Below, in pieces: positions 38,973 through 46,484 of a DNA stretch of 46,536 nucleotides (positions are counted from its first letter, which is position 1; every line of letters starts with the position of its first letter). The position numbers and the translations under genes are program-made. Source of the stretch: Hyphomicrobiaceae bacterium. Lineage in GTDB: Bacteria; Pseudomonadota; Alphaproteobacteria; Rhizobiales; Hyphomicrobiaceae. The stretch is taken from the NCBI GenBank assembly GCA_025351355.1, contig JANXWC010000051.1, forward strand, positions 1 through 46,536, written 5' to 3'. The notes under the pieces are model-generated. The model saw only the letters and a program-made list of their open reading frames with translations, made no database searches and was not told the origin of the DNA.

Positions 38973-39386
38973 ATACGTCATGCGGCTCGTCCCCTCGGCG
39001 TCGAAGATTTTGCTGATCGAATAGACCAGCACCGACCCGCTTACGATCATCAAGCCGATGATGCCGGCCATCGCCGTGCCGTAGGTTGCGGCGATCCGAC
39101 CTGCCGCCACCTGACCTTCGGCGCGCAGCCGATCAAGCGAGCGGTTCTCCGGACCGGCCAGCAGCGTTATGTATACCCGGCGCCCGAACCAGGGCAGACT
39201 GACGCGGTAATCGACCACGTGCTCTCTGTTTTGTGGTCTGAGAGCCCGATCAAGCGCCGTCAGTTGATCGGGCGTGAAAGTTGCTCGCAGTGGTTCTGGA
39301 ATCCGGTGTAGAGCCCGTTCGAATATGCGGTTAGGAGCGTTCTCGGCCATCGGCGCTGCACGTTCCTCCTGCTCCCCTGTGCGCAT
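38955..39386 (-). CDS. Small membrane protein, family not recognised
   Basis: About 143 residues if translation starts at ATG 39386; ATG 39395 and 39350 are alternatives and none has a clear ribosome site. Residues 25 to 95 hold a soluble region with RIPEPLRATFTPDQLTALDR, VDYRVSLPWFGRRVYITLLA and GPENRSLDRLRAEGQ; one membrane segment YGTAMAGIIGLMIVSGSVLV follows near 105-124. I recall similar small proteins in Rhizobiales but no function. Its 3' end overlaps the isomerase gene by 18 bases, convergently. Confidence 0.6.
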   Translation of the reverse strand: MRTGEQEERAAPMAENAPNRIFERALHRIPEPLRATFTPDQLTALDRALRPQNREHVVDYRVSLPWFGRRVYITLLAGPENRSLDRLRAEGQVAAGRIAATYGTAMAGIIGLMIVSGSVLVYSISKIFDAEGTSRMTYLQIRR

Positions 39387-39615
39387 CAAACACATTCCCA
39401 CGATATCACTGTTCAAGTGTATCTCTTTAGAATTGCACTCAATGGTTGCTGTATGGTGAATTGCACTTGTAAAACCTTATCAATCCATCGGTGCTCGATG
39501 TTTCCATGATCCACACCAATGCCGCATTGCGAACCAACGGCGGGAGCGCTATTTCACACCTCTTGCTCTTTGAGACGATCTCACGCGCCCGCGGGCGCCT
39601 TGTTCGGAGGCTTAC

Positions 39616-40428
39616 ATGGCCGCCTCACCGCTCATGTCTGTAATGATGGCTGCGGCCCGCAAGGCCGGCAAAAGCTTAGCGCGAGACTTCGGCGAGGTTG
39701 AAAACCTGCAGGTTTCCATCAAGGGGCCGGCGAACTTCGTGTCCGCCGCCGACCACCGCGCCGAACAGATTGTTTTCGATGAACTTTCCCACGCCCGCCC
39801 CGGCTATGGCTTTCTGATGGAGGAACGCGGCGAGGTCGCCGGTGTCGACAAAACCCACCGCTGGATCGTCGACCCCCTCGACGGCACCACCAATTTTCTC
39901 CATGGCAATCCGTTGTTTGCCATCGCCATCGCGCTGGAGCGTGAGGGCCAGGTCGTTGCCGGTCTCATCTACAATCCCGTCATGGACGAAATGTACATGG
40001 CGGAGAAGGGCAAAGGTGCATTCATGGCCGACCGTACCGGCCGCGATCGGCGTATCCGGGTTGCTGCCAGAAAGACACTTGAAGACGCGCTGCTAAGTAC
40101 CGGAATTCCCCACCGGGGGCGTCCGCATCACTCCTATTTTCTAGACGAAATCGAGGAGGTCATGAAAGTCGCCGCCGGCATCCGCCGCACGGGATCGGCA
40201 TGCCTCGATCTGGCGTGGACCGCCGCCGGGCGTTTCGACGGTTATTGGGAACGCAATCTCGGCGCCTGGGATATCGCCGCCGGCAGCGTCATGGTGCGCG
40301 AGGCCGGCGGCATCGTTACCGACCTCATGGGCGGGCAGGATATGCTTAGCAAGGGAACCGTCTGCGCCGGCAATCAGACCATCCAGCGCTCCTTGTTGGC
40401 AACAATTAGTGAAGCGCGCCAGGCCTGA
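39616..40428 (+). CDS. suhB: Inositol monophosphatase family protein (SuhB-like)
   Basis: Mg2+-dependent phosphatase of 270 residues. RAEQIVFDELSHARPGYGFL near 49-68, metal site ERGEVAGVDKTHRWIVDPLD near 71-90 followed by GTTNFLHGNPLFAIAIAL, and the third site RTGSACLDLAWTAAGRFDGY near 193-212 with AWDIAAGSVMVREAGG. Besides inositol phosphate hydrolysis, SuhB-type proteins bind the transcription antitermination complex in some proteobacteria, so the role is not fixed by sequence. ATG 39616 has GGAGG five bases upstream. It ends one base before the convergent next gene. Confidence 0.92.
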   Translation: MAASPLMSVMMAAARKAGKSLARDFGEVENLQVSIKGPANFVSAADHRAEQIVFDELSHARPGYGFLMEERGEVAGVDKTHRWIVDPLDGTTNFLHGNPLFAIAIALEREGQVVAGLIYNPVMDEMYMAEKGKGAFMADRTGRDRRIRVAARKTLEDALLSTGIPHRGRPHHSYFLDEIEEVMKVAAGIRRTGSACLDLAWTAAGRFDGYWERNLGAWDIAAGSVMVREAGGIVTDLMGGQDMLSKGTVCAGNQTIQRSLLATISEARQA

Positions 40429-40429
40429 T

Positions 40430-40702
40430 TCAAGCTGCGCCGGATATCGGTGACTGCAGCATCGACAACGCCTTGCCGATATCGCCTAGCGTTTGTGCCA
40501 ACTTATCTCCCACTCCCTGGGTCTGCATGCCGTCGTCGGCGGCAGAAAGTTGTTGCATGACGGCCTGCCGCCAGCGTTCCAAAGTGGCAATTTTTTCGCC
40601 GCGGGTCAGCATCACTTCGTCGACGAGGTCGAGCGGGGTTTTGTACACGCTGGCCGGGTCGTTTTTGGCGGCGGCGGGTTTGATACTGCCGATTGCGCTC
40701 AT
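40430..40702 (-). CDS. Conserved small hypothetical protein
   Basis: 90 residues: an N-terminal segment SIKPAAAKNDPASVYKTPLD, then LVDEVMLTRGEKIATLERWR near 30-49 and a Gln-rich helix to GVGDKLAQTLGDIGKALSML. Similar short proteins with DPAS-V-x-x-P and L-T-R-x-x-K-I-x-x-L-x-R-W are widespread in alphaproteobacteria; role unknown. No membrane segment or signal. ATG 40702 is the first that gives the conserved beginning; a frame to 40849 exists but its extra part looks non-coding. Confidence 0.65.
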   Translation of the reverse strand: MSAIGSIKPAAAKNDPASVYKTPLDLVDEVMLTRGEKIATLERWRQAVMQQLSAADDGMQTQGVGDKLAQTLGDIGKALSMLQSPISGAA

Positions 40703-40992
40703 GGGAATGCTTTCTCGTAGAGTTCTCAAAACCGAACTTACCGTTGCACCGGATTTCAACCCACTGCTGCAAAAACTCACGTATTCACGTTCTGCCTTCA
40801 ATAGCATCGCTTTTTTGACGAAAGTGAAGCTTTTTCGTGGCCAAGCCATTATAGAGCCGTGTCTCCGCCTCAGAATTTACTCTTACTGCCAATTGCGTAC
40901 CACCCGCTCGCGGACCGATTTCATCAAGCCCCGGCTGCTAACCCCACGCACACCGCGAAAGTTCCATCATCCGACATTGACGGAGACCGGGA

Positions 40993-41613
40993 ATGGTGAT
41001 GCAAAGCGACATGGACGGTATGGCTTCAAAAAGTGCGATCAAGAAAACATTGGTGCTCAGTTTGCCCAATGTTTTGACGTACTTGCGCATAATGGCTGTG
41101 CCGGCAGTTATGCTTTGCCTGCTGCAGATCCCCGGCGATCTCGGGCGCTGGCTGGCGTTGTTCATCTATGTTTTGGCCTGTATCACCGACTGGCTGGACG
41201 GTTTTCTTGCCCGTGTCTGGCAGCAGCAATCGACCCTTGGACGCATGCTGGACCCGATCGCCGATAAATTACTGGTCGGCGCGACTCTCTTGGCATTGAC
41301 CAGTGACAGAACGATCGGCGGCGCGGCCCTGTGGGCGGCAGCCATCATCCTCACCCGCGAAATCCTCGTCTCGGGCCTGCGCGAATTTCTCGCCGAGCTG
41401 AACGTCAAAATTCATGTGACGCAGTTGGCGAAGTGGAAAACCACCCTGCAAATGATCGCTCTGGGGGTGCTGATTGCGGGGCCGGCTGGCGACAAGGTGC
41501 TGCCGCATACCAGTGAGATCGGCTTGGTCTTGTTGTGGATCGCAGCGCTGCTGACCTTGCTCACCGGTTATGATTATCTCAAGGCCGCCGTGCGCCATGC
41601 CATCGACCACTGA
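40993..41613 (+). CDS. pgsA: CDP-diacylglycerol--glycerol-3-phosphate 3-phosphatidyltransferase
   Basis: Makes phosphatidylglycerol phosphate, the committed step to phosphatidylglycerol and cardiolipin, in the inner membrane. 206 residues. The CDP-alcohol phosphotransferase signature D-W-L-D-G-x-x-A-R-x8-G-x3-D-x3-D is complete near 65-87 (DWLDGFLARVWQQQSTLGRM then LDPIADK). Several membrane segments follow (WAAAIILTREILVSGLREFL and later). ATG 40993 has GGAG seven bases upstream. Followed by moaD and moaE; in many Rhizobiales uvrC precedes pgsA, but not here. Confidence 0.95.
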   Translation: MVMQSDMDGMASKSAIKKTLVLSLPNVLTYLRIMAVPAVMLCLLQIPGDLGRWLALFIYVLACITDWLDGFLARVWQQQSTLGRMLDPIADKLLVGATLLALTSDRTIGGAALWAAAIILTREILVSGLREFLAELNVKIHVTQLAKWKTTLQMIALGVLIAGPAGDKVLPHTSEIGLVLLWIAALLTLLTGYDYLKAAVRHAIDH

Positions 41614-41644
41614 GCGTTCCAGACGCGGCACGGAGTTTAAGTCA

Positions 41645-41902
41645 ATGACAGTCCGCCTGCTCTATTTTGCTTGGGTGCGTGAAAAACTCGGGCAGGCCGA
41701 AGAGACCGTCAGTTTGCCGGCTGAGCTTACCACTGTCGCGGATGTTCTTGGCTGGCAGGCTCAGCGCAGCGAGATCCATCGCAATGTTTTTACCAGCGCC
41801 GGCATCGTCCGCGTGGCCGTCGACCAGACGCATGCACAACCGTCCGTGAACATCAAACACGCTCGGGAAATTGCTTTTTTCCCGCCAGTGACAGGTGGTT
41901 GA
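41645..41902 (+). CDS. moaD: Molybdopterin synthase small subunit MoaD
   Basis: Ubiquitin-like sulfur carrier, 85 residues. It carries sulfur on its C-terminal Gly for insertion into precursor Z. The N-terminal strand VRLLYFAWVREKLGQAEETV and the required end VTGG are present. ATG 41645 has GGAG nine bases before it. moaE starts 3 bases after its stop, so they are co-translated. Confidence 0.93.
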   Translation: MTVRLLYFAWVREKLGQAEETVSLPAELTTVADVLGWQAQRSEIHRNVFTSAGIVRVAVDQTHAQPSVNIKHAREIAFFPPVTGG

Positions 41903-41905
41903 TAA

Positions 41906-42373
41906 GTGGCTATTCGGGTCCAGACGGAAGATTTCGATATCGGCCGGGAAATCGCCGCGCTGACGGCGGGGCGTATCGATATTGGCGCCGTCGTCACGTT
42001 CACCGGCCTCGTGCGTGGCGCCTCACCCGGCAAATCGTTGGCGACCCATTCGTTAGCAACCATGACGCTGGAACATTATCCCGGCATGACGGAAGCTGAA
42101 TTGGAGCGCGTCGAGGCTGCTGCGCTCGAACGTTGGCCGTTGCAGGCGAGCCTCATCGTGCATCGGGTGGGGACGCTCGCCCCCGGCGACAATATCGTGC
42201 TGGTGGTCACCGCCTCTCTGCACCGGCAGGCAGCGTTCGAAGCCGCCGAATTTCTCATGGATTACCTCAAGACGCAGGCGCCCTTCTGGAAGAAGGAAGC
42301 TGCAACAGACGGCACCGGCGACTGGGTCGATGCGCGCGCGAGCGACGATCAGGCCATCGCACGCTGGCGCTGA
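41906..42373 (+). CDS. moaE: Molybdopterin synthase catalytic subunit MoaE
   Basis: Large subunit of molybdopterin synthase; converts precursor Z to molybdopterin with MoaD-thiocarboxylate. 155 residues. IDIGAVVTFTGLVRGASPGK near 24-43, then MTLEHYPGMTEAELERVEAA near 52-71, HRVGTLAPGDNIVLVVTASL near 86-105, and the catalytic Lys region YLKTQAPFWKKEA near 119-131. GTG start 41906 with AGGTGG inside the moaD end as ribosome site. Last gene of pgsA-moaD-moaE. A pair of dispersed repeats follows. Confidence 0.94.
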   Translation: MAIRVQTEDFDIGREIAALTAGRIDIGAVVTFTGLVRGASPGKSLATHSLATMTLEHYPGMTEAELERVEAAALERWPLQASLIVHRVGTLAPGDNIVLVVTASLHRQAAFEAAEFLMDYLKTQAPFWKKEAATDGTGDWVDARASDDQAIARWR

Positions 42374-42469
42374 CGCTTCCCCGCGTCGCCCGTCTTTACC
42401 TTGCGCGGGTTGCCGCGTTGGCATGTCGGTGCCACATGCTAATGTTGCGGATCGAAACGCGTTTGTCTT

Positions 42470-42572
42470 AGAGTGCTTCCGGCTAAAGTGTGCTGCGGTT
42501 TTCCGAAAAGAAGCACGACAAAACAAAGAGCTAGGGTCGTTCCCCGATTCCACTAAAATCGGAACGACCTTA
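42470..42572. repeat. Dispersed multi-hairpin repeat, copy B (short form)
   Basis: AGAGTGCTTCCGGCTAAAG begins it. Outer arms GTGCTTC (42473-42479) and GAAGCAC (42510-42516); second hairpin GGTCGTTCC (42535-42543) / GGAACGACC (42561-42569). It lacks the central CCCCGGA/TCCGGGG hairpin of copies C, D and E. From GCGGTTTTCCG to the end it matches copy E (45938-46068) at all but one or two positions. Confidence 0.85.
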
Positions 42573-42583
42573 GGTGTCGGCAC

Positions 42584-42712
42584 TAGAGTGCTTCCGGGAA
42601 AAGCATGCCCCGGACGAAAATCCGGGGTGTGAGCGGTTTTCCCGACTAGAAGCACGACGAAACAAAAGACTACGGGCGTTCCCTGATGCAACTAAAGTCG
42701 GAACGCCCCTAG
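42584..42712. repeat. Dispersed multi-hairpin repeat, copy C
   Basis: Starts TAGAGTGCTTCCGGGAAAAG and ends CCCCTAG. Three nested or serial pairs: GTGCTTC (42588-42594) / GAAGCAC (42649-42655); CCCCGGA (42608-42614) / TCCGGGG (42621-42627); GGGCGTTCC (42674-42682) / GGAACGCCC (42700-42708). Same plan as D and E; closest to D in the first half (GGGAAAAGCATGCCCCGGAC). Confidence 0.88.
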
Positions 42713-42746
42713 AGTTGTCGCCATTACCTGTCCTAGATCCAAGAGA

Positions 42747-45101
42747 ATGCCCATGGACGACCAGCTGCCGTCCGGCCCTTCGGCAGAGCAGATCACAGCC
42801 CCGGCGGCACCGCTGGTGCTGGCCTTTACGGCCACGACATTTCTGTCGGCCGTGCTGCTCTTCTCGATCCAGCCGTTGTTCGCCAAAATGGTGCTGCCCG
42901 TGCTCGGCGGCGCGCCCTCGGTGTGGGCGATGGCGGTCTGCTTCTTCCAGCTCGCGTTGTTGGCCGGTTATTGCTACGCGCACCTGTTGAAGTCGTATGC
43001 ACCGGCCCGTATCAGCGGCTACATCCACGTCGCGCTCTGTCTCGTTGCCCTGCTGGCGCTGCCCATTGCGTTGCCGCAAGGATGGGGCGAACCCCCGCCG
43101 GGCGAACCCTATCTTTGGCAACTCGGCCTGTTCAGTGTCGCCGTCGGGCTTCCGTTCGTGGCCGTCGCAGCCAACGCACCGCTGCTGCAGGCATGGTTTG
43201 CCGGCACCTCGCATCCGGCCGCCCGCGAACCGTATTTTCTCTATGCGGCGTCCAACCTCGGCAGTTTCGTAGCACTGTTGGGGTATCCGTTCATCCTCGA
43301 GCCAGCCTTCGGCGTTTCCGCCCTGAGCCGCTTCTGGACGTTCGGTTTCGTGGCGCTTGTGGTATGTCTGGCAGCCGTGTTTCTGCTGGCCCGGCGCCAT
43401 CCGGCTTCCGCCTCGGTTGTCCACGCAGCGATGGCACCGTCACGCGCGCAAGCCGACCACCCTGCCTGGCCGGCGCGCGCGCGTTGGGTCGTCTTGTCAT
43501 TGGTCCCCTCGGCGCTGCTCACCGCCTTCACCACCCACATCACCACCGACGTTGCGTCGGCACCACTGCTGTGGGTGCTGCCGCTGTCGATGTACCTGTT
43601 GACGTTCGTCCTCGTGTTCCGCGAGCGGGCGCTGGTGCCGCGTCCGATCATGCTGATGGCGCATCTGGTGACGGTGACGCTGGCGCTGCTGGTTCTGTCG
43701 CAGACCAGCATCGATGGCTGGTATGTCACCGCGCCCATCGGCGCGCTGGCGTTCTTTCTGTCGGCCATGGTCGCGCACCGCACACTGTACGAGGAGCGGC
43801 CGCCGGCTCGCCACCTCACCGAATTCTATCTGTGGATGTCGCTGGGCGGCGCGCTGGGTGGGCTGGCCGCCGCACTCCTCGCGCCGAAGATTTTTTCCGA
43901 AGTCTACGAATATCCGCTGTTGCTCGCCCTCACGTTCGCCTGCCGACCCGGTGCCCTTACCTGGGGCCGCCATTGGCGGGATCAGACGATGGCGCTGTGG
44001 ATCATCGCGGCGATCGGCGGATTGGCGCTGTACTGGATTCCATGGGCGCTGCCGAAGCTGCCACAAGTGGACCTGATCACCCAAGTAACGAGTTGGGGCG
44101 CAGCCGCCCTGGCTGCTGGCGTCATGGCCATCGTGCTGGTGCTGGCGTGGCGCCATCCCATGCGGCAGCTGGCGGCGGCGCTGGGTATGTGTCTGGCCGT
44201 CACGTTGTTGCCGTCGGCGGTCAGAAAGGGTGACGCGCAGCGCAGCTATTTCGGCGTCTACCGCGTCATGCAATCGGCGGACGGGCAGTACAACACGCTG
44301 GTACACGGCTCTACCTTGCACGGCGCCCAACGCATCCGCGATGCGGAAGGGAATGCCGTCGCCGACATTACGCCGTCGACGTACTATTACGCAGGCAGCC
44401 CCATGGCGCGTGCCGTTGCCACCCGCCGCGCAGCGCTCGCAGCCCTTGGCCGCAAGGGTCGCTATGGCGTCGTCGGGCTCGGCACCGGATCGATGGCCTG
44501 TCACGCAGCCGAAGGCGAGCAGTGGCGCATTTTCGAGATCGATCCGGTGATGATCGAGATCGCCAGCGGCGACGAGAATTTCACCTTCGTCGAGAACTGC
44601 ATGCCCAATCCCGACATCAAGCTCGGCGACGCCCGGCTGACGTTGGCTAAGGAGGCCGACGCATCGTTTGATCTGCTCGTGGTCGATGCCTTCTCATCGG
44701 ATGCCGTGCCGGTGCATCTGATGACGGCGGAAGCGATGCAGCTCTATCTCAGCAAGCTGACGCCGGATGGCGTGGTGCTGCTGCACATCTCCAATCGCTA
44801 TCTCGACCTCGAAGCGGTGCTCGGCGCCACCGCAACCGCCGTGCCGGGTATCCATGGGTTCGTCCTGACCGACGATGCAGCCGACGGCAGCTATGCTCAA
44901 TCAAGTTCGTCGGTGGGCTTGTTTGCCAAGTCTGAAGCAGCTCTCGAAGGCTACAAGGAGCTGGCCGACTACAAGCCCCTCGACGCCTCCAAGATGCGCC
45001 CCTGGACCGACGACTATTCCGACATCCTCCGCCCCTTCATCTCCAAATACCGCCGCCGCTTCTATGCTCCCGCCGATACCGCCATCGAAGACACCAAGTA
45101 G
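42747..45101 (+). CDS. Membrane-anchored spermidine-synthase-like protein
   Basis: 784 residues. Residues about 20-490 form a multi-pass membrane region with at least a dozen hydrophobic segments (FTATTFLSAVLLFSIQPLFA; VWAMAVCFFQLALLAGYCYA; and so on), including SNLGSFVALLGYPFILEP and the TDVASAPLLWVLPLSMYLL family segment. The C-terminal part, about 500-720, is a Rossmann fold like spermidine synthase: GVVGLGTGSMACHAAEGE near 573-590, FEIDPVMIEIA, LLVVDAFSSDAVPVHLMT near 646-663, and LHISNRYLDL. Proteins of this two-part build are common and usually annotated as fused spermidine synthase or MFS-like transferases, function unproven. No speD or speA is nearby. It is flanked by dispersed repeats on both sides (copies B, C before; D after). 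Confidence 0.88.
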   Translation: MPMDDQLPSGPSAEQITAPAAPLVLAFTATTFLSAVLLFSIQPLFAKMVLPVLGGAPSVWAMAVCFFQLALLAGYCYAHLLKSYAPARISGYIHVALCLVALLALPIALPQGWGEPPPGEPYLWQLGLFSVAVGLPFVAVAANAPLLQAWFAGTSHPAAREPYFLYAASNLGSFVALLGYPFILEPAFGVSALSRFWTFGFVALVVCLAAVFLLARRHPASASVVHAAMAPSRAQADHPAWPARARWVVLSLVPSALLTAFTTHITTDVASAPLLWVLPLSMYLLTFVLVFRERALVPRPIMLMAHLVTVTLALLVLSQTSIDGWYVTAPIGALAFFLSAMVAHRTLYEERPPARHLTEFYLWMSLGGALGGLAAALLAPKIFSEVYEYPLLLALTFACRPGALTWGRHWRDQTMALWIIAAIGGLALYWIPWALPKLPQVDLITQVTSWGAAALAAGVMAIVLVLAWRHPMRQLAAALGMCLAVTLLPSAVRKGDAQRSYFGVYRVMQSADGQYNTLVHGSTLHGAQRIRDAEGNAVADITPSTYYYAGSPMARAVATRRAALAALGRKGRYGVVGLGTGSMACHAAEGEQWRIFEIDPVMIEIASGDENFTFVENCMPNPDIKLGDARLTLAKEADASFDLLVVDAFSSDAVPVHLMTAEAMQLYLSKLTPDGVVLLHISNRYLDLEAVLGATATAVPGIHGFVLTDDAADGSYAQSSSSVGLFAKSEAALEGYKELADYKPLDASKMRPWTDDYSDILRPFISKYRRRFYAPADTAIEDTK

Positions 45102-45281
45102 TCCTTGGCGCCACCATTTCGCAATTCAGCGCTATCGCAATTGGAGTTTGCGCATTGCGAACGACTGGAAACGCAGAAGAACCAAGCGATCCGGCACGCT
45201 CGTTGGAAGGCCTCCGTACCGTGCTATCCACCAACGCAATTCAATTCATGCATCGCCCGACGCCACAACCTAAATTGTCAT

Positions 45282-45311
45282 CCTACCCCTCGTGGGTAGG
45301 ACCCAGGGTCC
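45282..45311. repeat. Two adjoining small hairpins
   Basis: CCTACCC (45282-45288) / GGGTAGG (45294-45300) and GGACCC (45299-45304) / GGGTCC (45306-45311, one-base loop). They overlap by two bases, so only one can fold fully at a time. No T run follows. Confidence 0.55.
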
Positions 45312-45348
45312 AACAATCTTTGGCTCGCCATGGTGGCACCCAGGTTCC

Positions 45349-45476
45349 TGGAGTGCTTCCGGGAAAAGCATGCCCCGGACGAAGATCCGGGGTGTGAGCG
45401 GTTTTCCCGATAAGAAGCACACAAAACAAACGATTAGGGTCGTTCCATGATTGAACCGAAACCGGAACGACGCTAA
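45349..45476. repeat. Dispersed multi-hairpin repeat, copy D
   Basis: GGAGTGCTTCCGGGAAAAG starts it. GTGCTTC (45353-45359) / GAAGCAC (45414-45420); CCCCGGA (45373-45379) / TCCGGGG from 45386; second hairpin GTCGTTCC from 45439 with GGAACGAC ending at 45471. Ends CTAAG rather than CTAGG. Confidence 0.85.
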
Positions 45477-45548
45477 GCACGACCCACTGTTGCGCTTCAT
45501 GCCCCCGGCAGCTATTGAGGGCGCACAACAACCTGAGTCACCTCATCC

Positions 45549-45836
45549 ATGCATGTCGATGAAAAAACCGTCCGCCGCATCGCCAGCCTCGCGCGCCTGA
45601 AGGTTACGGACGCCGAGGCCAAGAGCCTTGAGGGCGAACTTTCGGGCATTCTCGATTGGGTGACCATGCTCGACGAGGTCGACACCAAAGGCGTCGAGCC
45701 CATGACCTCTGTCGAAGCCACCAGCCTGCGCCTGCGCGAAGACAAGGTCACCGACGGGAACATCGGCGCCGACGTCACCCGCAACGCCCCCCTCAAAGAA
45801 GACAATTTTTTCGTCGTCCCCAAAGTCGTGGAATAA
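45549..45836 (+). CDS. gatC: Aspartyl/glutamyl-tRNA amidotransferase subunit C
   Basis: 95-residue GatC, the small linker of the GatCAB complex that amidates misacylated Glu-tRNA(Gln) and Asp-tRNA(Asn). VDEKTVRRIASLARLKVTDA near 3-22, LSGILDWVTMLDEVDTKGVE near 31-50, then the conserved end ADVTRNAPLKEDNFFVVPKV near 74-93. Full length. gatA normally follows at once; here at least 700 bases of repeat-rich sequence without an open frame follow, so gatA is displaced or lies beyond the window. Confidence 0.95.
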   Translation: MHVDEKTVRRIASLARLKVTDAEAKSLEGELSGILDWVTMLDEVDTKGVEPMTSVEATSLRLREDKVTDGNIGADVTRNAPLKEDNFFVVPKVVE

Positions 45837-45872
45837 TAGGACTTTTGTCCCGCCGACCCTACGCGGCAAAAT

Positions 45873-46100
45873 TTCCCTTTTCTTCCTTCCCCTTGAGTCG
45901 GGGACTCGCCACTCCCTCGATGGGGAAGGGCCCAACGCCTAGAGTGCTTCCGGATAAAGCATGCCCCGGACGAGATCCGGGGTGTGCAGCGGTTTTCCGA
46001 AAAGAAGCACGACAAAACAAAGAGCTAGGATCGTTCCCCGATTCCACTAAAATCGGAACGACCCTAGGCGTTCCGGGTGGGGGTGCCTCGACTAAACGGT
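45873..46100. repeat. Modular palindromic element, copy F3, interrupted by repeat copy E
   Basis: The left half (45873-45938) runs from a CTTCC-rich tract through GAGTCGGGGACTCGCC and CTCGATGGGGAAGGG to AACGCC; the right half starts at GGCGTTCCGGGTGGGGGTG (46067-46085). Both halves match copy F2 at 9551-9672 and, less closely, F1 at 315-585. The cargo is a full copy of the dispersed multi-hairpin repeat. Confidence 0.8.
45938..46068. repeat. Dispersed multi-hairpin repeat, copy E
   Basis: Bounded by CCTAGAG and CCCTAGG. GTGCTTC (45944-45950) / GAAGCAC (46004-46010); CCCCGGA (45964-45970) / TCCGGGG (45976-45982); GGATCGTTCC (46028-46037) / GGAACGACC (46055-46063). The right two thirds are almost identical to copy B. 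Confidence 0.9.
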
Positions 46101-46126
46101 CTGCAGCCGACACCGCCGATTTCGTC

Positions 46127-46146
46127 ATGGCCACGCCGGTGGCCAT
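46127..46146. repeat. Short palindrome related to the 37301 repeats
   Basis: ATGGCCAC (46127-46134) and GTGGCCAT (46139-46146) are perfect 8-base arms around GCCG. The setting CGTCATGGCC...GGCCATCCACG matches the units at 37301 and 37416. Confidence 0.7.
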
Positions 46147-46291
46147 CCACGACAATCGGCAACGGTCTCGGTGCTGCGCAAAATTCCCACTGACGCAACA
46201 GGCGCAGTTTGCCACGACCAACGCCTGGGCCGACATCTTGTCGTTGCTGTCCACTTACACAGCCAAGACCACCCTGTGAAACAGGGGAGGG

Positions 46292-46337
46292 GATCGGGGA
46301 GCCCGCTCCCCGATCGGGTGCAGGGCTGAAGCCCTGC
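46292..46337. repeat. Two consecutive strong hairpins
   Basis: GATCGGGGAG (46292-46301) / CTCCCCGATC (46306-46315) around CCCG, then GCAGGGC (46320-46326) / GCCCTGC (46331-46337) around TGAA. No T run follows. They could be transcript-end structures or REP-type units. Confidence 0.75.
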
Positions 46338-46460
46338 TCGCGTAGCGAATTACCGAATTGGTAAACTGGTTAACACTGCGCGTTAGCGATGATTTGCCAG
46401 CACGCAGCAGCGTCTGAGAGCGGAGCGCGGGCGGCGCCATCGGTGGGATTACACCACCCC

Positions 46461-46484
46461 TACTCGTCCGGGTTTACACCGGCC
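46461..46484. repeat. Copy of the first bases of the window
   Basis: TACTCGTCCGGGTTTACACC followed by GGCC differs from positions 1-25 by one missing base and two substitutions. Each copy contains the small hairpin CCGG-N7-CCGG. Confidence 0.6.

Larger units (their letters stand above)
42374..42746. other. Repeat-filled gap after moaE
   Basis: 373 bases without a gene, mostly taken up by two tandem copies of the dispersed multi-hairpin repeat (42470-42572 and 42584-42712) separated by 11 bases. The promoter of the following gene must lie in or between these repeats or in the last 35 bases. Confidence 0.7.
45102..45548. other. Repeat-containing gap before gatC
   Basis: 447 bases without a gene. 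It includes two small hairpins (45282-45311) and repeat copy D (45349-45476). The first 170 bases (45102-45270) hold nothing I recognise. The last 70 bases should hold the gatC promoter. Confidence 0.6.

Noticed and set aside
42584-45476. Composite transposon with copies C and D around the spermidine-synthase-like gene
   Set aside because: No transposase, and the same repeats occur alone in other gaps, so chance flanking is likelier.
46441-46484. tRNA-like or other structured RNA in the tail of the window
   Set aside because: Small hairpins only; no cloverleaf, no T-loop with conserved GTTCRA context and partner stems.
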